A DNA stretch of 64,000 nucleotides from Henriciella sp. (GCA_012960415.1 DUBH01000073.1:1-64000); one strand, 5' to 3'. Shown: positions 37,880-47,717, counted from the stretch's first letter. The notes: generated from the sequence alone by a model not told the origin. Numbers and translations are program-made.

Positions 37880-38483
37880 CGGTAACCTCATGCAGATGGG
37901 GAAGGCTGAGCTCGCGCTCGCAGCGCGCAATCCAGCTGTGAACGGCTGGAAACTCGGACACGTCAAACCCGCCCTCATGGGCGAGGCGGGTATAGGCAAG
38001 CAGCGAGATATCGGCGAGTGTCATCGCCTCGCCGCCAGCGATCCAGTCATTGCCAAGCAGGGCAAGCTCCATCCGGCCAAGTGCGCGGCGGCCCTTGGCC
38101 ATCAGGTGCGGGTCGATCTCTTCGTCGCTGCGCTTTTCATAAAGCTTCTGGAAGCGGCGGACCGCAATCGCCGTCTCGTGGGAATACTGCTCCCAGAACA
38201 TCCACTCCAGAACCTTCGCGCGCTCGAAGGCGTCCTCGGGTACAAGCTCGCTGCCGTCGGCGAGATAGGAGATGATGGCATTCGACTGGGCGAGCACCCG
38301 GCCACTGTCGAACTCAATCACGGGCACCTGTCCGAACGGGTTGATCGCGAGAAAAGCATCCGTGCGGGTCTCGCCCTTCATGATATCGATCTCGACCCAT
38401 TTATGCTCGATGCCGAGACGCTCTGCGACCCATTTCACCTTCAGGCAGTTGCCCGAAATACTGTCACCATAGATGCGGATCAT
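37866..38483 (-). CDS. Glutathione S-transferase family protein
   Basis: 205 aa. N-terminal thioredoxin-like domain with SISGNCLKVKWVAERL (Ser/Asn-Cys at the activation site), INPFGQVPVIEFDSG (cis-Pro loop) and LAQSNAIISYLADG (the glutathione gamma-glutamyl contact), then an all-helical C domain with AGGEAMTLADISLLAYTRLA. It is locked into the sulfate operon: its start overlaps the DUF2849 stop by 4 bases and its end overlaps cysI by 14. The role may be handling of persulfide or oxidised thiol intermediates, but that is inference from position only. Confidence 0.85.
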   Translation of the reverse strand: MIRIYGDSISGNCLKVKWVAERLGIEHKWVEIDIMKGETRTDAFLAINPFGQVPVIEFDSGRVLAQSNAIISYLADGSELVPEDAFERAKVLEWMFWEQYSHETAIAVRRFQKLYEKRSDEEIDPHLMAKGRRALGRMELALLGNDWIAGGEAMTLADISLLAYTRLAHEGGFDVSEFPAVHSWIARCERELSLPHLHEVTDVQV

Positions 38484-38794
38484 TTCTGCGCTTTCTGGAA
38501 CTGAGGGTGCACGGTCGGCCCGTTGGCGCGAATTTGCTCGCGCAGCGTTTCTCGGCCATCGACCGCGCCGGTTTCAGTGACCTGCATGAAATACGGGTCA
38601 GTGACTGTGCCTTCCTGTGCTTCTGCGTCTTTCAGGCGGGCTTCGGCCTCATCGCCGATGAAGACGCCGATGCGCTGCGGGTCGTCAGACCAGCTGCCAT
38701 CGCCTGCCATCCAGACGACTTTGCCGGTCAACGTGTCCCAGGCGGTCACCGCCTTGGGCTGATCGGGTTTCAGTTTTGGGCGGACCGAAGTCAT
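38480..38794 (-). CDS. DUF2849 family protein
   Basis: 104 aa. Matches DUF2849: PKAVTAWDTLTGKVVWMAG then WSDDPQRIGVFIGDEAEARLKDAE and VTDPYFMQVTE. The family is small, cytosolic and typical of alphaproteobacterial cysG-cysI operons, function unknown. It overlaps the cysG stop by 4 bases at its start and the GST start by 4 bases at its end, so translation is coupled on both sides. Confidence 0.85.
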   Translation of the reverse strand: MTSVRPKLKPDQPKAVTAWDTLTGKVVWMAGDGSWSDDPQRIGVFIGDEAEARLKDAEAQEGTVTDPYFMQVTETGAVDGRETLREQIRANGPTVHPQFQKAQK

Positions 38795-40203
38795 GCCAGC
38801 GTCTCCGCTATGAATTTGTTCTGGGCCTCGGCGGGAAGACCGGCAACCTCGCCGATGATCAGGAGTGCCGGGCCCTTGATGCCGTGTGTTTCGATGATCC
38901 GGGGCAGGGCCTCAAGAGACCCAAAGCCGCGTGTCTCATTCGCGCGTGTGCCATTCTCGATGACGGCTACGGGGGTGCCACCCGAAAGACCGGCTTCCTG
39001 CAGCTTTTCCGAGATGACCGTGGATGTGCCCACGCCCATGAAAACGACCACGGTCTGGTTGGGCTTGGCCAGCCCCTGCCAGTCGAGGTCCGGCACCCCG
39101 CCTTTTTGGGCATGACCTGTCACGAAGGTGAGCGTCTGGGCATGGTCGCGGTGGGTGAGGGGAAGGTTCGCGTTCGCCGCGCAACCAAGCGCCGACGAAA
39201 TGCCCGGCACGACCGTTGCTTCGATACCGGCTTCACGCAGTGCTTCGACTTCCTCGCCGCCGCGACCGAATATGAAGGGATCACCGCCCGTGAGGCGCAC
39301 CACGCGTTTGCCTTCGCGGGCCGCCGCGATCATCAGTTCGTGAATGCCGTCCTGCGGCACGAGGTGCTCGCCCTTTGACTTGCCGACCGGAATTCGTTCT
39401 GCGTCGCGGCGGACCATGTCCATGATCTCGTCCGAAACAAGCTTGTCGTGAAATACGATGTCTGCCTGCTGGATCAGGCGGAAGGCTTTGAGCGTGAGGA
39501 GTTCCGGGTCGCCCGGACCCGCGCCAACGATGTGCACAGGGCCGACACTTCCGGACGCGGTCTCGGCCGAAAAATGTTGGAGCGCCTCATCCATCAGGGT
39601 CTCGGCGCGCGCATCATCGCCGCCATAGACCGCTTCAGCCACGGGGCCGCGCAGGACGTGCTCCCAGAAATGACGGCGCGAGGTTTCCGAACTGATGGCG
39701 CCCTTCACGGCCGGGCGCCAGCGCTCCGCCAGCTCGGCCAGTATACCAATCCGCTCAGGCAGCAGCGTCTCCAGCTTAGCGCGCACATCCTTGGCGATGA
39801 CTGGTGCCGCGCCGCCGGTGGCGAACGCTGCGACGACCTGGCCGCGATCCAGAATGCTCGGCACGGTGAAGTCGCAGAGCTCCTTGCGGTCGACCACGTT
39901 CACCGGCACGCCAAAAGCGCGGACAAGCTCGTAAGCCCATTGCAGCTCCGTCTCTTCGTCGCAGGCGATGATAGCGAAGCGTGACGTGTCCAGAGCGTGG
40001 CTGGCCTGTTCCGGCTCGACGTGGTCGATCTGCTCAACCGACTTGGCCCAGTCAGGCAGGTGACGGGTCACCAGCGCGATACGTGCTGGTGTCTTGGCAA
40101 CGAGGCGCGCCTTGCGCTCCGCATTCACGCCATCGCCGAATATGACGATCTGGGCGCCATCCATCTGGAAGAAGGCTGGAAAGAGTTGCATCTGGACTCG
40201 CAT
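38791..40203 (-). CDS. cysG: Siroheme synthase CysG
   Basis: 470 aa, the length of the fused trifunctional enzyme. It makes siroheme, the cofactor of CysI. N half: NAD-dependent precorrin-2 dehydrogenase/ferrochelatase (QIVIFGDGVNAERKARLVA, then FATGGAAPVIAKDVRAKLE). C half from about residue 228: uroporphyrinogen-III C-methyltransferase with GAGPGDPELLTLKAFRLI, VFHDKLVSDEIMDM, RLTGGDPFIFGRGGEE and VVPGISSALGCAANANLPLTHR. First gene of the operon cysG-DUF2849-GST-cysI-DUF934-cysH. ATG at 40203; an ATG four codons on is an alternative. Confidence 0.93.
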   Translation of the reverse strand: MRVQMQLFPAFFQMDGAQIVIFGDGVNAERKARLVAKTPARIALVTRHLPDWAKSVEQIDHVEPEQASHALDTSRFAIIACDEETELQWAYELVRAFGVPVNVVDRKELCDFTVPSILDRGQVVAAFATGGAAPVIAKDVRAKLETLLPERIGILAELAERWRPAVKGAISSETSRRHFWEHVLRGPVAEAVYGGDDARAETLMDEALQHFSAETASGSVGPVHIVGAGPGDPELLTLKAFRLIQQADIVFHDKLVSDEIMDMVRRDAERIPVGKSKGEHLVPQDGIHELMIAAAREGKRVVRLTGGDPFIFGRGGEEVEALREAGIEATVVPGISSALGCAANANLPLTHRDHAQTLTFVTGHAQKGGVPDLDWQGLAKPNQTVVVFMGVGTSTVISEKLQEAGLSGGTPVAVIENGTRANETRGFGSLEALPRIIETHGIKGPALLIIGEVAGLPAEAQNKFIAETLA

Positions 40204-40307
40204 TGCCGGGCGTTGCTGGGGCTTACCGGAAAATGAGGCTTGTGACCCGCCTCCGGCAAGCGTAGACCCCTGATCCCATCGTTTAGATAAACTATGCGAG
40301 GATTTCC

Positions 40308-41243
40308 ATGGCCGATCCGAATGACCGTCTGCCCCCGCTGAATGCGCTGCGCGCCTTTGAAGCGGCTGCCCGTCGACTGTCGTTCAGCAAGGCGGCCGAA
40401 GAGCTGAATGTAACGCCGGGGGCCATCTCCCAGCATATCCGCCAGCTTGAGGAATATGCTGGCACGCCTCTCTTCAAGCGCACCGGGCGCAGCGTGCTGC
40501 TCACCGATGCGGCGCAGGCGAGCCTGCCGCTCGTGCGCGAAGCTTTCTCGCGGATCACCGAAGCAGGCCGGATCATGCAGCAGCCTGCGCGCAAGGGCCG
40601 GGTCATGGTTTCCTGTGCGCCGAGCTTTGCCGCTAAATGGCTGGCGCCGCGCCTTGATCGGTTTCACATCTCCAATCCGGGTATCGAGGCCTGGATATCG
40701 GCGGATATGTCGATCACCGATTTCACCACGGCCGATGCCGACTTCGCGATCCGCTATGGGCAGGGCAGCTATGACGGCCTGAAATCCGAGAAGCTGATGG
40801 ACGAAACTGTCCTGCCGGTCTGCTCGCCGCGCCTCTTGGAAGGCTCCGACGCCATCAAGAAACCTGAAGACCTCGCCAAGCACACGCTCATCCACGATGA
40901 GAGCACCGAGCAGGACCCGTCCTGTCCGGACTGGACGAGCTGGCTCGCCGCACGCGGTATCGCTGACAAGGTGAACGGCCAGCGGGGCCCTCGTTTCAAC
41001 CAGTCTTCCATGGCGATTGAGGCGGCAGCGTCCGGGCGCGGCGTTGTCCTCGCGAAGCGCGCAATTGCGTCATCCGATATGGCGGCAGGCCGTCTCGTGG
41101 CCCCCTTCGCTGACGGGTCGACCAGTATCGATTTTGGCTACTGGGTCGTCTGGCCCAAAGGCCGCCACCAGTCGGACGATGTCCGCGCCTTCATCAAATG
41201 GATCAAGGCTGAAGCCGCCGCAGGCGAAATCCACGGTGTCTGA
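40308..41243 (+). CDS. LysR-family transcriptional regulator (GcvA-like)
   Basis: 311 aa. N-terminal winged helix LNALRAFEAAARRLSFSKAAEELNVTPGAIS-QHIRQLEE, followed by FKRTGRSVLLTDAAQ and a periplasmic-binding-like effector domain (about 95-300). ITDFTTADADFAIRYGQG and DWTSWLAARGI are typical of the GcvA branch. GAGG precedes the ATG. It is divergent from the sulfate operon across 104 bases and so may control it, but GcvA-like proteins regulate many things; the effector is unknown. It is followed by a shared terminator. Confidence 0.88.
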   Translation: MADPNDRLPPLNALRAFEAAARRLSFSKAAEELNVTPGAISQHIRQLEEYAGTPLFKRTGRSVLLTDAAQASLPLVREAFSRITEAGRIMQQPARKGRVMVSCAPSFAAKWLAPRLDRFHISNPGIEAWISADMSITDFTTADADFAIRYGQGSYDGLKSEKLMDETVLPVCSPRLLEGSDAIKKPEDLAKHTLIHDESTEQDPSCPDWTSWLAARGIADKVNGQRGPRFNQSSMAIEAAASGRGVVLAKRAIASSDMAAGRLVAPFADGSTSIDFGYWVVWPKGRHQSDDVRAFIKWIKAEAAAGEIHGV

Positions 41244-41266
41244 ACTTCGGACTTCAGCTCTAAAGA

Positions 41267-41303
41267 AAAGCGCCGCCGGTTAATAAGACCGGCGGCGCTC
41301 CTG
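41267..41303. terminator. Bidirectional terminator between LysR gene and abgT
   Basis: AGCGCCGCCGGT (41269-41280) and ACCGGCGGCGCT (41288-41299) form a perfect 12-bp stem with loop TAATAAG. A-rich DNA on the left gives a U-run for the minus-strand abgT message; the right side has only CCTGTTTT for the plus strand. Confidence 0.85.
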
Positions 41304-41322
41304 TTTTGAACTGTCAGATCGT

Positions 41323-42924
41323 CTATCCAGCCGTTCCCGGGATCGGGATCTGTGCTGGTGCGCCCGGTCCGAGCGGGAAGCCAACGAAGAGCCAGATCAT
41401 CATCAGCGCGACGCCGGTGATGAGCATCCAGATCGAGTACGGGATCATCATAGCGGTCAGGCTGCCGAGCCCGAAATTCTTCTGCCAGCGCTGGGCGAAG
41501 ACGAGGATCAGCGGGAAGTAGACCATCAGCGGTGTGATGATGTTCGTTGCACCATCGCCCACACGGTAGGCTGCGGTTGCACCGTCCGGGCTGATCCCGA
41601 CCAGCATCAGCATCGGCACCAGCACAGGTGCGAGCAGTGCCCACTTCGCGCTGGCAGAGCCGACGAACAGGTTCAGCGCGGCAGAGAAGAGCACGATCAG
41701 GCCCAGCACTGCCGGGAGCGGCAGGCCGCTATTATTGATCGCGTCGGCGCCGTGCACAGCTGAGATAAGGCCAAGGTTTGACCAACCGAACATCGCCACA
41801 AAGTGCGCGGCTGCAAAAGCGAGGACGAGATAGTAGCCCATATCCTTCATGCCGCCCGCCATCATGTTGACGAGGTCGCGGTGGTTCTTGATCGTCCCGG
41901 CAGCCGAGCCATACGCCCAGCCCGCGGCGAGGAACAGGATCAGGAAGGCTGCGACGAGCGAGCGGAAAAGAGGCCCAGCCTGCACATACCAGGCAGCGTC
42001 TTCATTGCCGGGGCCGTCTGCGAGAAGCGGCGTGCCCGGCCCGATCGTCATGAACACCCAGAGAAGTGCAACACCGAGAATGGCAAGACCCGCGCGGACG
42101 AGGCCTTTTTTCTCGCCTGCGGTGAGCGGGCGATCTTCATCGCTATAGGACTGCATGTCGCTTTCCGCGTCCGGCTTCCATTTGCCAAGGCGCGGCTCGA
42201 TGATCTTGTCGGTGACCAGCCAGATGACAGGCAGGTAGATAAAGAGAAGGACGGCGATGAAGTACCAGTTGCCAGCGAAATTTACACTCCAGCCTCCATC
42301 GATATTGCTGGCCTCATAAGCGCTTTCGGTAATGCCGAAGAGGAGCGCGTCGAGCTGGCCCGGCGTGATGTTTGCCGAGAAGCCGCCGGACACGCCTGCG
42401 AAGGCGGCTGCGATACCTGCCAGTGGATGGCGCCCTGCCGAGGCAAAGATGATCGCTGCCAGCGGGATCATCACGACATAGCCTGCATCGGCAGCATGGT
42501 TTGACAGCATCGCAATCAGCGCGACAAGCGGTGTCAGCATGGCTTTCGGCGCATTGCGCACCGCGCCGCGGATCGCGCTGCCAAACAGGCCCGACCGTTC
42601 TGCCACGCCAGCGCCCAGCATCACGACCAGCACATAGCCAAGCGGATGGAAGTGCGTGAACGTGGTCGGCATTTCGACCCAGAGACGCTGGATATTCTCC
42701 GCCGAGAACAGGCTTGCCGCCTCTTCCAGCTGCGGGGTGCCATCAGGATTGGTCAGACTGGGGTGAAACGCCGAAACGCCAAGCCACGCACAGATCTGCG
42801 AAACGATCATCAGCGCGATGATCAGATAGAAGAAGATGAAGACCGGGTCGGGCAATTTGTTGCCCGTTTTCTCGACCCAGCCGAGAAAGCCTTTCTGATC
42901 GCTGGTAGCGGTCTGGTCTGACAT
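41323..42924 (-). CDS. AbgT family transporter
   Basis: 533 aa, polytopic inner-membrane protein. Opens with GWVEKTGNKLPDPVFIFFYLIIAL, and contains VMLGAGVAERSGLFGSAIRGAV, ANITPGQLDALLFGITE, FVAMFGWSNLGLISAVHGA and the late VGDGATNIITPLMVYFPLIL; all are characteristic of the AbgT family (p-aminobenzoyl-glutamate uptake in E. coli, sulfonamide/antimetabolite efflux in some relatives). GAGGG precedes the start. Direction of transport and substrate cannot be decided from sequence. Confidence 0.88.
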   Translation of the reverse strand: MSDQTATSDQKGFLGWVEKTGNKLPDPVFIFFYLIIALMIVSQICAWLGVSAFHPSLTNPDGTPQLEEAASLFSAENIQRLWVEMPTTFTHFHPLGYVLVVMLGAGVAERSGLFGSAIRGAVRNAPKAMLTPLVALIAMLSNHAADAGYVVMIPLAAIIFASAGRHPLAGIAAAFAGVSGGFSANITPGQLDALLFGITESAYEASNIDGGWSVNFAGNWYFIAVLLFIYLPVIWLVTDKIIEPRLGKWKPDAESDMQSYSDEDRPLTAGEKKGLVRAGLAILGVALLWVFMTIGPGTPLLADGPGNEDAAWYVQAGPLFRSLVAAFLILFLAAGWAYGSAAGTIKNHRDLVNMMAGGMKDMGYYLVLAFAAAHFVAMFGWSNLGLISAVHGADAINNSGLPLPAVLGLIVLFSAALNLFVGSASAKWALLAPVLVPMLMLVGISPDGATAAYRVGDGATNIITPLMVYFPLILVFAQRWQKNFGLGSLTAMMIPYSIWMLITGVALMMIWLFVGFPLGPGAPAQIPIPGTAG

Positions 42925-43022
42925 GCCCTCAGTTCCCTCATTTATTTGAATGAGGTGACCCTAGCCGTGTCCGCTGCGATTAGGCAATCCGCACAGGGCC
43001 CAAAATAGCATTCACAAAATCG

Positions 43023-43418
43023 CTATTCGTTCTGACGCTGCCAGACGCTTCTCTCACCTTCATCGAGACCGAGGGGGTCTGGGTCATCGGGCCAGTGCAT
43101 ATCCTTGGTCGACCAGCGAGCTTTCCAGACAGCCACTGGTTCGATTGTCTCGGTTTCAGTGATCAGCCGGCAGAATATGACGGGCCTGTCGTTCTGAAGG
43201 GTAATGCCCATGGTTACCCCGTAGGCGCGCTCAAGCAGTTCGACCGTCGTCAGGATCACCGCGCTCACGACGAGATAGCCCCATCCCTTGCGCTCATAGA
43301 CGACCTCATCGTTCAGGCGCACCCGTTCCTGGCTGTAGCCATACCAGACCCAGGCATTCTCAACGGTGACGGTATTGTTGCCGACTTCGAAAACCCATCT
43401 CTGGCCGTTGACCTGCAC
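43023..43418 (-). CDS. Hypothetical membrane-associated protein
   Basis: 131 aa; family not recognised. Begins MQVNGQRWVFEVGNNTVTVENAWVWYGYSQERVRLND, a beta-rich lead, followed by one hydrophobic segment (WGYLVVSAVILTTVELLERAYG), further beta strands (MGITLQNDRPVIFCRLI) and an acidic tail. The GTG at 43416-43418 has AGGAG seven bases upstream, so I prefer it to the GTG eight codons earlier. It stands alone between abgT and prfC, transcribed away from prfC. Confidence 0.55.
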   Translation of the reverse strand: MQVNGQRWVFEVGNNTVTVENAWVWYGYSQERVRLNDEVVYERKGWGYLVVSAVILTTVELLERAYGVTMGITLQNDRPVIFCRLITETETIEPVAVWKARWSTKDMHWPDDPDPLGLDEGERSVWQRQNE

Positions 43419-43502
43419 CCGATGACTCCTGCTACAGCACACTGCTTGGTCTGCGCGTTTTTATCACCTAAGTAGCGCGTTCACAGAACGAAGATCTGTT
43501 TC

Positions 43503-45104
43503 ATGTCACTTTCTCCCGCAGAAGAAGCCGCCCGCAGGCGGACATTTGCCATCATTTCTCACCCGGACGCCGGTAAGACGACGCTGACCGAGAACCTGCT
43601 TCTCGCTGGCGGCGCGATCCGCCTTGCCGGACAGGTCGCTGCGCGCGGTGAGCGCCGCCGCACCAGCTCTGACTGGATGAAGATTGAGCGCGACCGCGGT
43701 ATCTCGGTGTCTGCCTCCGTGATGACGTTTGAGCATGACAATCTCATGTTCAACTTGCTCGATACGCCAGGCCACGAAGACTTCTCCGAAGACACTTATC
43801 GCACGCTGACGGCGGCCGACTCCGCTGTCATGGTGCTCGACGCTGCAAAGGGCATCGAGCCGCAGACGCTGAAGCTGTTCGAAGTCTGCCGGATGCGCGA
43901 TATCCCGATCATCACCTTCATCAACAAGATGGACCGGGAGGCCCTCGACCCGCTGGAACTCCTTGACGAGATCCAGGACAAGCTGCAGCTCGACACTTCG
44001 CCGCTCTATTGGCCAGCCGCTTCAGGCCAGCGCTTTGCTGGCATGAAAGACCTCCGCAAGGGCGACTTTGTCACCTTCCGCAAAAAGACAGCCGACCAGG
44101 CCGACGATGTTGGCCCCTCAACGCGCATCGGCATGCAGGAAGCGCGCGGCACGCTCGACACCATAGTCATGGATGAGCTGGAAGAGGGCGCAGAACTTGC
44201 CTCCGAAGCCCTTCCGGATTTTGACCGCAAAGCCTATGAAGAAGGCCATATGACGCCGGTCGTATTCGGCTCGGCGCTTCGTCATTTCGGTGTGAATGAG
44301 CTTCTCTCGACGCTGGCAGAATTCGCCCCCGGCCCACGCCCCCAGAAGGCAGAGAAAAAAGACGAGCCGATCACGGTTGAAAGATCCGACAAAAACGTCT
44401 CGGGTTTCGTCTTCAAGATCCAGGCGAATATGGACCCGAACCACCGCGACCGCGTGGCTTTCCTTCGCCTCTGCTCAGGCGAATTCAAGCGCGGCATGCG
44501 CCTAAAGACGACGTCGAACAAGCAGATCAATATCCACGCCCCGCTCATGTTCCTCGCACAGGACCGCGAGATCGCAGAGACCGCCTATGCTGGCGATGTG
44601 ATTGGTGTGCCCAACCACGGCCAGCTTCGTGTCGGCGACAGCCTGTCTGAAAGCGGCGAGATCAAGTTCCAGGGTATTCCGAACTTCGCGCCGGAAATCC
44701 TGCGCCGCGCACGGCCCAAGGATCCGATGAAATCCAAGCACTTGCGCAAGGCCCTTGAGAGCCTGGCTGAAGAAGGTGTGACCCAGCTTTTCACGCCGGT
44801 TCTCGGCTCGGACATGATCGTCGGCGCGGTCGGCTCGCTGCAGATCGATGTGATGGCAGAGCGCGTTTCAGCGGAATACAATCTCGAAGTCGTCTTCGAG
44901 CAGGCCGCCTACAACGTCGCCCGCTGGGTCTCGTCAGACGATCCGGCCAAGCTCGAAGCCTTCATTGAAAAGAACCGCGGCAGCGTGGGCACAGACCTCG
45001 ACGGGGCGCCGGTTTTCCTCGGCAAGAATACGTGGGACGTCGGATACGTTCAGGAAAAGAACCCCGACCTCCAGTTTACCTCTACGAAGGAGCGGATGGT
45101 CTAG
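43503..45104 (+). CDS. prfC: Peptide chain release factor 3 (RF3)
   Basis: 533 aa. GTPase that recycles RF1/RF2 from the ribosome after peptide release. G1 ISHPDAGKTTLTE, the RF3-specific RTSSDWMKIERDRGISVSAS, G3 LLDTPGHEDFSEDTYRTL, G4 FINKMDREA, then domain II with FVFKIQANMDPNHRDRVAFLR and domain III with EEGVTQLFTPV and VGAVGSLQIDVMAERV. N terminus MSLSPAEEAARRRTFAI. Normal length. Confidence 0.95.
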   Translation: MSLSPAEEAARRRTFAIISHPDAGKTTLTENLLLAGGAIRLAGQVAARGERRRTSSDWMKIERDRGISVSASVMTFEHDNLMFNLLDTPGHEDFSEDTYRTLTAADSAVMVLDAAKGIEPQTLKLFEVCRMRDIPIITFINKMDREALDPLELLDEIQDKLQLDTSPLYWPAASGQRFAGMKDLRKGDFVTFRKKTADQADDVGPSTRIGMQEARGTLDTIVMDELEEGAELASEALPDFDRKAYEEGHMTPVVFGSALRHFGVNELLSTLAEFAPGPRPQKAEKKDEPITVERSDKNVSGFVFKIQANMDPNHRDRVAFLRLCSGEFKRGMRLKTTSNKQINIHAPLMFLAQDREIAETAYAGDVIGVPNHGQLRVGDSLSESGEIKFQGIPNFAPEILRRARPKDPMKSKHLRKALESLAEEGVTQLFTPVLGSDMIVGAVGSLQIDVMAERVSAEYNLEVVFEQAAYNVARWVSSDDPAKLEAFIEKNRGSVGTDLDGAPVFLGKNTWDVGYVQEKNPDLQFTSTKERMV

Positions 45105-45118
45105 CGGCCACCGCTCAC

Positions 45119-47659
45119 TTACTCGGTTTCGTCCTTTTCATCGGCGGCGCGCGCCTCATTGCGGCGTGATGGACGTTCGTTGGGCTCATCATCATCTTCA
45201 TCAGGCCTATGCCCCTGAAGGGTTTTTGGCGCATCCGGCCAGTCGAAATGGATATCGCGCTGCGGGAATGGGATGGTGATGTCTTCGCGCTCGAACACCC
45301 GCGCAAGCTCATGGCGCATTTCCGAGGGCGCAATGACGACATGGTCCGCGATGATATAGGCCCGCAGTTCGAAATCGAGTGAGCTGTCGCCAAAGCCTTT
45401 CATCACGACGTGCGGCGGCGGGTCCTTCAGGACGTAGTCGCTGTTCTCGGCGACCTCCAGCATGAGGCGCTCCACCTTGCGGGTGTCCGTCCCGTATTTC
45501 ACGCCGATTGTCACCGCGACCCGCATGACGGCGCTCTTATGCGTCCAGTTGCCGAACGAATTGCTCACAAGCTCGGCATTCGGAACGATGATGGATCGGC
45601 GGTCGAAGGTCAGCACCTCGGTCGCCCGGACGTTGATCTTCTGCACTGTGCCTTCGCCCGACGGCGTCACGATCCAGTCGCCAATCTTGAAGGGGCGCTC
45701 GAATAGAAGGATCAGGCCTGCCACGAAATTGCTGACGATGCTCTGCAGACCAAAGCCGATACCAACAGACAGCGCACCGGCGATGATGGCGAGGCTGGAA
45801 AGATCAAAGCCGATGACGCCGATCGCTGAAACGAAAGCGATAATGACGCCGGCATAGCCAAGCAGGGTCACGAGTGAATTGGCCGCGCCGCTGCTGATCT
45901 GCGACTTCGGCAGGATCTGCCGCTCCAGCGTGCGCTGAATGATGCGGGTCGCAAGCATGATCGCGATGACAGTCAGGATCGCAGACAGGATGGAGCCAAG
46001 AGAGATTCGCTGCCCGCCAATCTCAAACCCTGCCAGCAGCCAGCGGATCTCATTCCACAGTTCGGACGCCGGAAGGCCAAGGGCGAGCAACAGGAAAGGC
46101 GGCAGAAGGAGAACCACGATCGTATCGACACTGGACTTGATCCAGAACTCGGAATTCATCTCCGTCGGCTCGTCATCATCACCCTCGCGCGCCGATTGAA
46201 AGCGGCGCTCCTCAACGACACCGGACAGGAATTTGAGAGCGGCAGCGCGCATAAACTCGCGGACCAGGATGGCGATGAGAAGCACGATGGAAACGAGGAT
46301 CAGCCGCTCGACGAGATATCTGGAAAACGCGTGATATCCGAGCAGTGAGCTGACCATGATCGTAATTGCAATGGCGACTACGAGCCAGCGGATGACGATA
46401 CGAAGGGTCGACTTGCCCTTCTCGGTTTGGGCGCGCATGCGGACCGCGAGCCATAAGAGCAGGCCGCCTGTCAGCATCGCGAGGAGGAATGTCCGCACAC
46501 CGATCAGGGCCGCTCCAGGCGAAGCCAGGGCGCCGGTTGCGGTCAGGATGGATTCAATCGCGAAGGCGATGACAAGGACGATGAAGGAGAGGCTGATTGC
46601 AGCAGCGGCCTTGTCGCCCACGCCGATCAGCCGGAAGGCGGTGGTGCGCGGCGCCATTACAGACGACACCAGAGCGCGCATGCACAATACGGCGACGGTC
46701 ACAAAGGCAACCCGGCGTCCCGCGCTGCTTTCAAGAACATTCATTCCAAGCAGCCAGGCGCATCCCGCGATGATCAGGACAACGACCCCGGCCGTCGCGA
46801 AGCGCGCAAGGAAACTGCCCATCGCAACATAGGCAACCGTCTGGCGGCTCGGCCGGACTTCTGTGTTCTTGCGCAGCTCCCATTTATAGAAGAGGCGATA
46901 GAGCCAGAAGAGGCCGCCGAAGAGCACAAGGCTGAGACCAATGAGAATAGCCAGCGGGTAGGGGGTACCGCGGGCAACCTGGCTATCTCGCCAGTTTTTG
47001 ATTTCAGCGCCCAGCTCTCTCCACACATCATCAGTGCGCTGAAAGGCGTCCATCCAGACGGCGGGCGACACGGGCGAGGCACCGCGCTCCAGGATGGAGG
47101 AAACAAATACATTTTCCCGGCTTTGCGAGATGCTCTCCATGAGGCGCCGGGCGTCAATGTCGGCAAGCCGCGCATTCGCCGCGGCAATGCTGGCCCGAGA
47201 GTTGATTTCACGAAATGGCGCAGTGACCTCTGAAAGGTCACTCTCTGCGAGACGCGCCGCAGCTGTCTCAGAGCTGTCGCCGGACCCTGTCGCCGCTGCG
47301 TCTGCCGCAGAACTTGCCGCGCTTTCTTCCGTCTCGCTTGGAATGAGATCGGCAACAGCGTCCAGGGCTTCCTGAGAGCCAGCGCGGATTTCGATGGCGC
47401 GGGTTTCCAGCGACGACAGATCATCCCGTAAGTCCGAAATTGCGGCAATATTTTCGCTGAGTTCGGCCGGGTCGTCACTCGTCTCGAAAGCGCCGTTCAG
47501 GTCCGCCAGGCGGGAATTGATCGCGTTCAGCTGCGTTTCTATTTCGCCAAGATCTTCAAGCGCCCGTTCGCTCGATGTTTGCTGCGCTTCAGCGAGTGGA
47601 AGCAAGGCAAGCAGGATGACAACGGCCCCGGCAAGGAATGTGCGCACGCACGAATTCAT
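45119..47659 (-). CDS. Large MscS-type mechanosensitive channel
   Basis: 846 aa. Signal peptide (MNSCVRTFLAGAVVILL...AEA), a periplasmic helical region rich in Ala/Ser/Glu (about 25-225), a block of membrane helices (about 230-600), and a C-terminal MscS core with the pore helix GYAGVIIAFVSAIGVIG, GIGFGLQSIVSNFVAGLILL and RPFKIGDWIVTPSGEGTVQKI. It ends in an acidic/basic cytoplasmic tail with DDDEPNER. Architecture is that of MscK/MscM-like large channels that release osmolytes on osmotic downshock. The ATG at 47657-47659 is chosen over a TTG five codons upstream. Confidence 0.9.
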   Translation of the reverse strand: MNSCVRTFLAGAVVILLALLPLAEAQQTSSERALEDLGEIETQLNAINSRLADLNGAFETSDDPAELSENIAAISDLRDDLSSLETRAIEIRAGSQEALDAVADLIPSETEESAASSAADAAATGSGDSSETAAARLAESDLSEVTAPFREINSRASIAAANARLADIDARRLMESISQSRENVFVSSILERGASPVSPAVWMDAFQRTDDVWRELGAEIKNWRDSQVARGTPYPLAILIGLSLVLFGGLFWLYRLFYKWELRKNTEVRPSRQTVAYVAMGSFLARFATAGVVVLIIAGCAWLLGMNVLESSAGRRVAFVTVAVLCMRALVSSVMAPRTTAFRLIGVGDKAAAAISLSFIVLVIAFAIESILTATGALASPGAALIGVRTFLLAMLTGGLLLWLAVRMRAQTEKGKSTLRIVIRWLVVAIAITIMVSSLLGYHAFSRYLVERLILVSIVLLIAILVREFMRAAALKFLSGVVEERRFQSAREGDDDEPTEMNSEFWIKSSVDTIVVLLLPPFLLLALGLPASELWNEIRWLLAGFEIGGQRISLGSILSAILTVIAIMLATRIIQRTLERQILPKSQISSGAANSLVTLLGYAGVIIAFVSAIGVIGFDLSSLAIIAGALSVGIGFGLQSIVSNFVAGLILLFERPFKIGDWIVTPSGEGTVQKINVRATEVLTFDRRSIIVPNAELVSNSFGNWTHKSAVMRVAVTIGVKYGTDTRKVERLMLEVAENSDYVLKDPPPHVVMKGFGDSSLDFELRAYIIADHVVIAPSEMRHELARVFEREDITIPFPQRDIHFDWPDAPKTLQGHRPDEDDDEPNERPSRRNEARAADEKDETE

Positions 47660-47717
47660 TCTATCAACTCTCAACTCGTTTCCGGCTTACCGCTTCGTAC
47701 TCGTCCGCAGCCGCAAA

